From contig URGY01000094.1 of assembly GCA_900547505.1 (NCBI GenBank), forward strand, positions 1-6,709: a DNA stretch of 6,709 bases. Direction: 5' to 3'. Below the pieces are notes generated by a model. The model saw only the letters and a list, made by a program, of their open reading frames with translations. It searched no databases and was not told the origin of the DNA. The position numbers and the translations under genes are program-made. The stretch is from an uncultured Collinsella sp. Lineage in GTDB: Bacteria; Actinomycetota; Coriobacteriia; Coriobacteriales; Coriobacteriaceae. Shown in pieces: positions 1 to 5,596 of the stretch (positions are counted from its first letter, which is position 1; the number at the start of each line of letters is the position of its first letter).

Positions 1-43
1 ACAAGGCTATTCGTCGGCAGCGTCAGATGTGTATAAGAGACAG
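1..43 (+). other. Illumina Nextera adapter and index, not genomic
   Basis: Bases 25-43 are the 19-base Tn5 mosaic end AGATGTGTATAAGAGACAG, preceded at 11-24 by TCGTCGGCAGCGTC. Together these are the Nextera read-1 adapter. Bases 1-2 (AC) match the end of the P5 flow-cell sequence, and 3-10 (AAGGCTAT) match, from memory, the Nextera XT i5 index called S520. This is library sequence joined to the contig end, not bacterial DNA. It adds a false tail (LLYTSDAADE) to the ftsE reading frame that crosses it. Confidence 0.98.
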
Positions 44-906
44 CCCTTGGGCTTGCCGATGCACTGCAGGGCAAACGCCACGTTTTCGTAGGCGGTCTTT
101 TGCGGCAGAAGCTTAAAGTCCTGGAACACGGCGCCAATCTGGCGGCGCAGGAACGGAACCTTGCGGTTCTTGATCTTCATGAGGTCCTGACCGGCAACCA
201 GGATGCGGCCGCTCGTCGGCTTGACGTCACGATTGAGCGTCGACAGCAGCGTGGTCTTACCCGAGCCGGAGTGACCGACCAGGAAGACGAACTCGCCCGG
301 ATAGATCTCGATGTTGATGTCGTCGAGTGCAGGCTTGTTGGGCTGTGCCGGATAGATCTTGGTGACATGCTCCATAAGGATGACGGGCTCGACACCGGCC
401 TGCTTGGCCATCTTCTTGCGGCTGGCCTGCGGATCGATGGGCGCAAACACCGACGTAAAATCGGGGTTGTTGAGCGCGTTATCGAGGCTTGCGACCTCGG
501 CTGCCTGATCGCTCTCGACCACCGGGGCAGCAGGCTGCGTGGGGTCGGGAATAGCGGCAAAGAGACCGGACTGCGCAGGCTGAGGAGCCGGCGTCGCAGG
601 GGCCAAGGGGTCGGGAATGCCGGCCATGGTAGGCTGCGGCGTGGCGGCACCAGCCTGAGGCTGCTCCACGCGAGCGGTCACGGCCTGAACGGGCTCAAAA
701 CCCGCCGTGCCGGAAAGCGCGACATCGCTGGTTGGATTGTAGGCAAAGGGATCGGATGCCGGCTGTGCCTGATCTGCCGGCTGAGCGGGGGCCTGAGCAA
801 CAGGCTGGCCCTCTGAATCCGGAGTGGCGAAACGACTGCCCTGGACGCCTGCCTGCGTCTTGGGGGCATCATCGCCCGCACCGGAGGTACGGAAGTGGTT
901 ACCCAC
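44..906 (-). CDS. ftsE: Cell division ATP-binding protein FtsE, 3' end missing, long N-terminal extension
   Basis: FtsE is the cytoplasmic ABC ATPase that pairs with membrane protein FtsX and controls peptidoglycan hydrolases at the division septum. About 288 genomic residues are visible. Residues 1 to ~170 are a low-complexity, Ala/Pro/Gln-rich, probably disordered tail with two IPDP motifs (97-100 and 119-122). The ABC domain starts near 175 with the FtsE-like VILMEHVTKIYP. Walker A is GHSGSGKTT (211-219), and the Q-loop lies in GAVFQDFKLLPQKTAYENVA (Q262), which is typical of FtsE. Signature, Walker B and H-loop are missing because the contig ends, so this truncation is an assembly artefact. 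The start is GTG at 906, preceded by AAGGAG with a 5-base spacer. An internal ATG (codon 166) would give a normal-length FtsE but has no good Shine-Dalgarno, and the frame stays open through the tail. ftsX would be expected next, off the contig. The FtsE call is firm; the role of the tail is unknown. Confidence 0.9.
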
Positions 907-911
907 TGGTG

Positions 912-917
912 CTCCTT
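912..917 (-). promoter_or_regulatory. Ribosome binding site deciding the GTG start of ftsE
   Basis: The minus strand reads AAGGAG, then CACCA, then GTG. This is a near-consensus Shine-Dalgarno at 5-base spacing. It supports GTG at 906 as the start and therefore the whole N-terminal extension of FtsE. Confidence 0.8.
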
Positions 918-951
918 ATCGTCGTGCGTTTAAACTACATGAGCGCTTTGT

Positions 952-960
952 ATTTTAGCA
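952..960 (-). promoter_or_regulatory. ftsE: Possible extended -10 promoter for ftsE
   Basis: The minus strand carries TGCTAAAAT, an extended -10 (TGn followed by TAAAAT, 5 of 6 matches to TATAAT), in a locally AT-rich stretch. Transcription would begin near 945 and give a leader of about 39 bases before the GTG start. No good -35 hexamer is seen at the usual distance, which extended -10 promoters tolerate. The position suits ftsE, because the large palindromes and the tktC terminator separate it from upstream transcription. Seen by eye only. Confidence 0.4.
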
Positions 961-995
961 GTATTAGCTTTGCTGCACATAAGAAGCATGGCGTG

Positions 996-1146
996 CTTAG
1001 GGATCCCGTCGGCCGGGCACAGGGTTACTCTCCAAATCGTCCTCGGACATGTCGGAGCCCCCGCTGCGCGCTTCGCGCTGCGGGGGCTCCTCCGTCCTGC
1101 GGAAAGATTTGGAGAGTAGCCCTGTGTCCGGCCTGCGGTAACTAAG
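996..1146. repeat. Large imperfect palindrome (~150 bases), unidentified
   Basis: Bases 1011-1038 pair with 1106-1133 over 28 positions. Twenty-six are Watson-Crick, and the other two are G-U wobbles if the plus strand is read as RNA (1017 with 1127, and 1025 with 1119). Bases 1054-1064 pair with 1080-1090 (11 bp), followed by a T-T mismatch, then 1066-1070 with 1074-1078, closing on a 3-base loop. The two stems are separated by symmetric 15-base sides (1039-1053 and 1091-1105) that pair poorly. Outside the main stem, 996-1000 can pair with 1142-1146. There is no U-tract on either strand, so it is not a standard terminator. It could be a dispersed palindromic or MITE-like element, or a structured RNA. 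The structure is seen directly; the identity is unknown. Confidence 0.85.
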
Positions 1147-1262
1147 GGGTCGCCGCGTTTATCTTGGGGTGCTGCATATACAACGCTGGAAGGGTCTGAA
1201 TTGCGCTTTGTCGATATATGCCCTTTTCCCTGATGGGACCGTGCTTGAGGGGCGTCTTCATG

Positions 1263-1329
1263 AGTTGCGGTGAAATAGGGACTGTTTTACCAGTTAAAAG
1301 GTCTAATCAGTCCCTATTTCACCGCAACT
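1263..1329. repeat. 22-bp perfect inverted repeat, REP-like element
   Basis: The arms at 1263-1284 and 1308-1329 are exact reverse complements over 22 bases, separated by 23 bases. Inside the loop, 1285-1289 (TTTTA) can pair with 1295-1299 (TAAAA). The arm contains GTGAAATAGGGACTG. A 'GGGAC...GTCCC' palindrome of this kind resembles REP elements mobilised by RAYT (Y1_Tnp) transposases. That link is by analogy only, and no transposase is in the window. It lies four bases beyond the tktC terminator, where an insertion would do little harm. Perfect arms suggest recent arrival or selection. Confidence 0.8.
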
Positions 1330-1330
1330 G

Positions 1331-1362
1331 AAACAGGGGCGCTCTCCAAGAGAGCGCCCCTG
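1331..1362 (-). terminator. Intrinsic terminator after the transketolase operon
   Basis: Bases 1334-1346 and 1350-1362 form a perfect 13-bp GC-rich stem with a 3-base loop. On the minus strand it is followed by only TTT and then C, so the U-tract is short but the stem is very strong. It begins 48 bases past the tktC stop codon, where the end of the tktN-tktC transcript is expected. Confidence 0.8.
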
Positions 1363-1410
1363 CCGGGTTTCCATAGTACTGGCGAAGCAGTCCTTGAAAT
1401 CCGTCTTGCT

Positions 1411-2352
1411 TTAGCCCAAGAACTCTTTGGTGGTCGCCACGATGTTGGCGGCGTCCAGGCCGTACTTGTGCAGGAGCTCGGCGCCCGGGCCGGACTCACC
1501 GAAGGTGTCGTTGACGCCGATCTTCTTGAGCGGCGTCGGGCACTGCTCGCACAGGACGTCGGCAACGGCGCTGCCCAGGCCACCGATCACAGAGTGCTCC
1601 TCGACGGTCACGACGTGGCCGGTCTTGGTGGCGCTCTTGACGATCAGGTCGGCATCGATGGGCTTGATGGTGTGCATGTTGATGACCTCGGCGTCGATGC
1701 CCTCGGCAGCGAGCTGCTCGGCGGCCTCGAGAGCCTCGCCGACCATCAGGCCACAGGCGATGATGGTCACATCGGCGCCCTCGCGCATGACAATACCCTT
1801 ACCCAACTCGAAGTTGTAGGTCTCGGGGTCGTTGATAACCGGCGAGGCCAAACGGGCGAAGCGCATGTACACCGGACCGTCGCACTCGTAGGCGGCGCGC
1901 GTCACCGCGCGGGCCTCGACGTCGTCGGCAGGAACGATCACAGTCATGCCAGGGATGACGCGCATGAGGGCGATATCCTCGCAGCACTGGTGCGTGGCGC
2001 CGTCCTCGCCCACCGAGATACCGGCGTGCGTGGCACCAATCTTAACGTTGAGGTGCGGGTAGCCGATGGAGTTACGGACCTGCTCAAAAGCGCGGCCGGC
2101 GGCGAACATGGCAAAGGTGCTCGCGAAGGCAACGCGGCCGGTGGTCGCGATACCGGCGGCGACGCCCATCAGGTTACTCTCGGCAATGCCCACATCGAAG
2201 AAACGATCGGGGCAGGCGGCCTTGAACTTGCCGGTCTGCGTGGCGGCGGCCAGGTCGGCGTCGAGGACCACAAAGTCATCGTGCTCGTTGGCGAGCTCGA
2301 CGAGGGCCTCGCCGTAGCTTACGCGCGTGGCGATTTTTTTGACGTCTGCCAT
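1411..2352 (-). CDS. Transketolase, C-terminal subunit
   Basis: This 313-residue protein holds the pyrimidine-binding and C-terminal domains of transketolase. With its partner encoded upstream it would transfer two-carbon ketol units between sugar phosphates in the non-oxidative pentose phosphate pathway. The key motif is FFDVGIAESN at 51-60, where E58 aligns with the catalytic glutamate that activates thiamine diphosphate. FASTFAMFAAGRAFEQVRNS (76-95) and ATHAGISVGEDGATHQ (107-122) are typical of transketolase. The C-terminal domain runs from about 180, with TVEEHSVIGGLGSAVAD at 249-265. The ATG at 2352 was chosen because MADVKKIATRVSYGEALVEL is the family-like start and GGAGAGGAG lies 7 bases upstream. 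A longer open frame to 2436 only adds out-of-frame tktN sequence. The gene starts one base after the tktN stop (TAGgATG), so the pair is probably translationally coupled. The stop is TAA. Confidence 0.95.
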   Translation of the reverse strand: MADVKKIATRVSYGEALVELANEHDDFVVLDADLAAATQTGKFKAACPDRFFDVGIAESNLMGVAAGIATTGRVAFASTFAMFAAGRAFEQVRNSIGYPHLNVKIGATHAGISVGEDGATHQCCEDIALMRVIPGMTVIVPADDVEARAVTRAAYECDGPVYMRFARLASPVINDPETYNFELGKGIVMREGADVTIIACGLMVGEALEAAEQLAAEGIDAEVINMHTIKPIDADLIVKSATKTGHVVTVEEHSVIGGLGSAVADVLCEQCPTPLKKIGVNDTFGESGPGAELLHKYGLDAANIVATTKEFLG

Positions 2353-2353
2353 C

Positions 2354-3184
2354 CTAGAGCTCCTCTCCGGCGGCCGTGAGCTCTGCCATGGCCTGCTCAA
2401 ACTGTTCATCGTTGGGGGCCTTGCCGTGCCAACCAACCTGGTTCTCCATAAAGGACACGCCCTTGCCCTTCAGGGTCTCGGCGATAATGGCGGTCGGCTG
2501 CCCCTTGGTGGCGCGAGCCTCGGCAAAGGCGGCGCGGATCTGGTCGAAGTCGTTGCCGTCGGCGAGCTCCACCACGTGGAACTTGAACGCGCGGAACTTG
2601 TCGGCGAGCGGCATGGGGTCGTTGACCTCCTCGACGGGGCCGTCGATCTGCAGGCCGTTGTGGTCGACGATCACGCAGAGGTTATCGAGCTGCTGGTTGC
2701 CGGCAAACATGGCGGCCTCCCAGACCTGGCCCTCCTCGCTCTCGCCATCGCCCAGCAGGGCGTACGTGCGGTAAGTATCGCCCCAGTGCTTGGCGGCAAC
2801 GGCCATACCCACGGCGGCGGAGATACCCTGGCCCAGCGAGCCGGTGGACATATCAACGCCCGGGGTGTCGTTCATGTTGGGATGGCCCTGCAGGTGGCTG
2901 CCGATATGGCGCAGCGTCTCGAGGTCCTCCTTGGGAAAGAACCCGCGCTCGGCGAGCACGGCGTACAGACCAGGCGCGCAGTGACCCTTGGAAAGCACGA
3001 AGCGATCGCGATCGGCCTTGCGGGGATCGGCCGGGTCGACGTTCATTTCCTCAAAGTACAGATAGGTCATGATGTCGGCAGCGCCGAGCGAACCGCCCGG
3101 ATGGCCGGACTTGGCAGCGTGCACGCAGGTGACGATGCCCTTCCTTACCTCGTTGGCAACCTTTTTGAGCTCTTCGTCGCTCAT
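2354..3184 (-). CDS. Transketolase, N-terminal subunit
   Basis: This 276-residue protein is the thiamine-diphosphate-binding half of transketolase and works with the C-terminal subunit encoded next. Seen in order: SGHPGGSLG (26-34, H28), LSKGHCAPGLYA (64-75, H68), GHPN (100-103, H101), STGSLGQGISAAVGMA (113-128), and the cofactor and Mg2+ motif from GDG at 145-147 through DHN at 174-176. The histidines match the substrate and cofactor histidines of full-length transketolases. The length is normal for split enzymes, which occur in many Firmicutes, Actinobacteria and archaea. The ATG start at 3184 is preceded by AAAGGAAGG. About 207 bases separate it from the YitT gene. They hold AT-rich patches (for example TGATAAAAA at 3309-3301 and CATAAT at 3275-3270, minus strand) that could include a promoter, but none has a clear -35. 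The stop is TAG. Confidence 0.95.
   Translation of the reverse strand: MSDEELKKVANEVRKGIVTCVHAAKSGHPGGSLGAADIMTYLYFEEMNVDPADPRKADRDRFVLSKGHCAPGLYAVLAERGFFPKEDLETLRHIGSHLQGHPNMNDTPGVDMSTGSLGQGISAAVGMAVAAKHWGDTYRTYALLGDGESEEGQVWEAAMFAGNQQLDNLCVIVDHNGLQIDGPVEEVNDPMPLADKFRAFKFHVVELADGNDFDQIRAAFAEARATKGQPTAIIAETLKGKGVSFMENQVGWHGKAPNDEQFEQAMAELTAAGEEL
2360..2368 (-). promoter_or_regulatory. Ribosome binding site of the transketolase C-terminal subunit, inside the end of the N-terminal gene
   Basis: The minus strand reads GGAGAGGAG, seven bases before ATG at 2352, and these bases also encode the last residues of the N-terminal subunit. This fixes the downstream start and supports equal, coupled synthesis of the two halves. 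Confidence 0.8.
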
Positions 3185-3391
3185 TGTGCCTTCCTTTCAT
3201 CCTCATTAGACAAAATGCGCACGGCACCGAAGGTAATCCCAACACAGCCGCAATGCACGTACGTCATTCATTATGCTGGAAACTGATGGCTTTACCAGAG
3301 TTTTTATCATTATTTGAACAATTTAGCAGGCAGAACCGCTGATGAAACGGTTTATCAATGTGAACGTCTTTTGGATGGAACGCGGTCGACT

Positions 3392-4282
3392 CTACGCGCT
3401 AATGTCCTTGAATCCCTCGCCGAAGGCTTCCGTAACGTCAGCGACCGTCACAATGGCGTGAGGATCGCGCTCGCGCACGATCGTCTTGAGGGTATTGAGC
3501 TCTCGACGGCTCACGATGACCATAATCACCGGCTTCTCGGCACCCGAATACATGCCAGTCGCCTTAAACTTGGTACAACCACGACCCAGGCCATACATGA
3601 TATCGGCAGCGATATCAGGGAACTTGTCCGAGATGATGAGTACCATACGGCGCTTGTTGCCACCATCGACCACGGCATCGATCACGTAGCCGCTAATGAC
3701 CATCGAAAGGCCTGCATATAGTGCGTTTTCGATTGAAAAGACCGGAGCCGACAGCGCGCATACGGCAACATCGATCGCCATGACGGTCGAGCCCACCGGC
3801 AGCGAGGTGTTACGCGAGATGATTTGGCCAATCGTGTCCGAGCCGCCGGTGTTGGCGCCGGCGCGCAACACCATGCCGTAACCGATGCCCGTAATAATGC
3901 CGCCCCACATAGCGGGAAGCATCAGGTCCGCATCCGCCAGAGGTGCTACAAACGGGGCGAACAGATCGGTAAAGAAGCCCAGCAGCACAAAGCCCGTCGC
4001 GGTCTGCACCACGTAGAACATGCCGCCCTCGCGCATAACGACCAGCAGCAGCAAGGCATTCATCACGATGGTCTGGATACCGACGGGAAGCGACACGCCT
4101 CGCGCCGCGCCGACCGCCTGGATAATAGTCGCAAGGCCCGTAACGCCACCGGCGGCAAGACCGTTGGGAATCAAAAACAGGTCGGTCGCGATGGCGGCCA
4201 GAGCGCACCCCAACATGATCTGGGGCAGGTCGTGAAAGAAGTTCATCGAAAGAATGCGCTTGATGTCCAGACGATATGCCAT
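3392..4282 (-). CDS. YitT family membrane protein with DUF2179 domain
   Basis: This 296-residue integral membrane protein belongs to the YitT family (a DUF161-type membrane region plus C-terminal DUF2179). The biochemical role of the family is not settled. Hydrophobic segments are visible at roughly 19-38, 43-58, 68-84, 90-106, 122-140, 165-180 and 184-204. The family-typical glycine-rich AGANTGGSDTIGQIISRNTS (141-160) lies between segments. The soluble DUF2179 domain covers about 212-290 (KRRMVLIISDKFPDIAADIM onward, then PVIMVIVSRRELNTLKTIV). The chosen start is ATG at 4282, with GAGGGAGG just upstream. The upstream in-frame ATG at 4306 is rejected because it falls inside a terminator hairpin loop and has no Shine-Dalgarno. 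The stop is TAG. Upstream lies the prfB-side terminator, so transcription here may depend on read-through or a short regulated leader. Confidence 0.9.
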   Translation of the reverse strand: MAYRLDIKRILSMNFFHDLPQIMLGCALAAIATDLFLIPNGLAAGGVTGLATIIQAVGAARGVSLPVGIQTIVMNALLLLVVMREGGMFYVVQTATGFVLLGFFTDLFAPFVAPLADADLMLPAMWGGIITGIGYGMVLRAGANTGGSDTIGQIISRNTSLPVGSTVMAIDVAVCALSAPVFSIENALYAGLSMVISGYVIDAVVDGGNKRRMVLIISDKFPDIAADIMYGLGRGCTKFKATGMYSGAEKPVIMVIVSRRELNTLKTIVRERDPHAIVTVADVTEAFGEGFKDISA

Positions 4283-4294
4283 GCTGCCTCCCTC

Positions 4295-4323
4295 AAAAAA
4301 GCGCACCCAAACGGATGCGCTTT
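4295..4323 (-). terminator. Intrinsic terminator between prfB and the YitT gene
   Basis: On the minus strand AAAGCGCA (4323-4316) pairs perfectly with TGCGCTTT (4305-4298) around a 10-base loop. The run continues as six T residues in total (4300-4295). This is a classic rho-independent terminator acting on minus-strand transcripts from secA-prfB. Its T-tract directly abuts the GAGGGAGG ribosome binding site of the YitT gene, 12 bases from that gene's ATG, which leaves no room for a promoter downstream of it. Confidence 0.85.
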
Positions 4324-4362
4324 GAACTTCTTCTTGTATTCGATTCTAACGATTCGCCGAAC

Positions 4363-4386
4363 AAAAACCACCCCTGCGCAGGGTTT
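4363..4386 (-). terminator. Possible weak terminator or hairpin after prfB
   Basis: Bases 4372-4383 are the perfect 12-base palindrome CCCTGCGCAGGG. On the minus strand AAA precedes it and GTGG then TTTTT (4367-4363) follow it. The stem is only about four pairs with a GCGC loop, and the T-run is displaced by four bases, so termination would be weak. It may act as a first, partial stop before the stronger hairpin at 4295-4323, or have no role. Confidence 0.3.
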
Positions 4387-4447
4387 ATTCTGGATACAAA
4401 CCCGTCCAACCGTTGGGCTTAGCATCGGCTTGAAGCCGCCCGATGTT

Positions 4448-5596
4448 TTAGACCTCCGAGCCTTCTGCATCGGCGTTGCCGGTGGCCCAGCGATGGTAGC
4501 CAATAACAAACGGGTCCAGGTCGCCATCGTCAAGAACTGCCTCGACGTTGCTGGTCTCCACGCCCGTGCGTAGGTCCTTAACCATCTGATACGGGTAGAG
4601 CACGTAGCTGCGAATCTGGTTGCCAAAACCGATCGTGGTCTTGGGTCCGCGAATCTCATCCAGGGCCTCGGCGCGCTTCTCGAGCTCAATCTCGTACAGG
4701 CGAGCCTTGAGGATCTGCATGCACGCGGCCTTGTTCTGGATCTGGCTGCGCTCGTTTTGGCAGGTAACCACAATGCCGCTGGGGAAATGCGTCACGCGCA
4801 CGGCGGAGTCGGTGGTGTTGACGCCCTGACCGCCCGGGCCGCTCGCGTGGTACACGTCCACGCGGATGTCATCGGGACTGATTTCGATGTCGATATCATC
4901 GGGTAGCACGGGGATGACCTCGACGCCGGCAAACGTGGTCTGGCGGCGCTTCTTGTCGTCGGTGGGGCTAATGCGAACCAAGCGGTGAACGCCGGCCTCG
5001 GCGCGCAGCATGCCAAATGCGTCCTTGCCCTCGACGGTAAAGGTCGCGCGGTCGATGCCGATGACCTCGGCCGCGGGACAGTCGTTAATGGTGACCTTCC
5101 AGCCGCGACGCTGGCAGTACTTCATGTACATCTTAAAGAGCATGAAGGTCCAGTCCTGGGCCTCCAGACCACCCTGTCCGGGCTTGATGGTCACAATGGC
5201 ATCGCCGTGATCGAACTCACCGGTAAACCAGCTCGAAAGCTCAAGCTCATCGATGGCACGGGCCAGGCGCTCAGCCGTGGCTGCAGCCTCCTCGCGAAGG
5301 GCGACGGCGTCGGGGTCATCCCCCATTTCCTCGGCAAGCTCCAGCGCGGCGCGGGCATCGGAAAGCTCGCCACGCGCGGTGTCCACGGCAGCGATATCTT
5401 CCTTGGTACGCGCGATCTCCTCCATGGTGGCACGGGCGGCGTCGGCGTCATCCCAAAAGCCAGGGGCAACACTTTTGGCCTCGAGCTCGGTCACGCGCGT
5501 GCGCTTTTCGTCCAAATGGAGATACGACTCGACCTCGCCGAGCCGGTCCGCAAACGCGTCCAGCTCGGCGGGCGTTACCTCTAAAGCCTCAGCCAT
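4448..5596 (-). CDS. prfB: Peptide chain release factor 2 (RF2) with unusual SPT tripeptide
   Basis: RF2 enters the ribosomal A site at stop codons UGA and UAA and triggers release of the finished protein. This 382-residue protein is RF2 rather than RF1 by GGLEAQDWTFMLFKMYMKY (142-160) and overall alignment. The catalytic GGQ is at 255-257 in ASGPGGQGVNTTDSAVR, and the C-terminal GNQIRSYVLYPYQMVKDLRT (325-344) is typical. The stop-codon-reading tripeptide, normally SPF, is SPT here (210-212, codons AGC CCC ACC), 45 residues before GGQ as in E. coli RF2. The UGA-dependent +1 frameshift site found early in many prfB genes is absent: codons 25-29 read TAT CTC CAT TTG GAC with no break. The ATG overlaps the secA stop by one base (TAATG), so translation is coupled to secA, and secA-prfB is a widely conserved neighbourhood. 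The stop is TAA. Confidence 0.95.
   Translation of the reverse strand: MAEALEVTPAELDAFADRLGEVESYLHLDEKRTRVTELEAKSVAPGFWDDADAARATMEEIARTKEDIAAVDTARGELSDARAALELAEEMGDDPDAVALREEAAATAERLARAIDELELSSWFTGEFDHGDAIVTIKPGQGGLEAQDWTFMLFKMYMKYCQRRGWKVTINDCPAAEVIGIDRATFTVEGKDAFGMLRAEAGVHRLVRISPTDDKKRRQTTFAGVEVIPVLPDDIDIEISPDDIRVDVYHASGPGGQGVNTTDSAVRVTHFPSGIVVTCQNERSQIQNKAACMQILKARLYEIELEKRAEALDEIRGPKTTIGFGNQIRSYVLYPYQMVKDLRTGVETSNVEAVLDDGDLDPFVIGYHRWATGNADAEGSEV

Larger units (their letters stand above)
907..1410. other. Gene-free, strongly structured intergenic region between transketolase and ftsE
   Basis: About 504 bases hold no convincing gene. From the tktC side they contain a GC-rich terminator hairpin (1331-1362), a 22-bp perfect inverted repeat (1263-1329), a stretch of about 116 bases in which nothing is recognised (1147-1262), a ~150-base imperfect palindrome (996-1146), and an AT-rich leader with the likely ftsE promoter (907-995). 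The short open frame crossing 732-1145 on the plus strand simply reads through the palindrome and into the ftsE antisense strand. No tRNA or rRNA-like structure was recognised. Confidence 0.75.

Noticed and set aside
732..1145. 137-codon plus-strand open frame through the large palindrome
   Set aside because: Half of it is antisense to ftsE and the rest is the inverted-repeat sequence itself. The encoded sequence has no recognisable domain.
1147..1262. Possible small gene or RNA between the two palindromes
   Set aside because: No open frame with a ribosome binding site, no tRNA-like fold and no clear promoter was found on either strand.
2353..2436. An upstream start that lengthens the transketolase C-terminal subunit to 341 residues
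   Set aside because: The added residues lie over the end of the N-terminal subunit gene in another frame and do not resemble transketolase. The ATG at 2352 has a strong Shine-Dalgarno and a family-like N-terminus.
1468..3286. Long plus-strand open frames (303 and 319 codons) opposite the transketolase genes
   Set aside because: They mirror the codon pattern of the GC-rich transketolase genes on the other strand, show no recognisable domains and have no ribosome binding site. They are antisense shadows.
3185..3391. Promoter for the transketolase operon and terminator for the YitT gene in the 207-base gap
   Set aside because: There are -10-like patches (3309-3301, 3275-3270 and 3210-3205, minus strand) but no convincing -35 partner. 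The hairpin at 3334-3352 has only 5 pairs and no U-tract, so none is strong enough to annotate.
4283..4306. ATG at 4306 as the start of the YitT gene
   Set aside because: It falls in the loop of the terminator hairpin and lacks a Shine-Dalgarno. ATG at 4282 follows GAGGGAGG.
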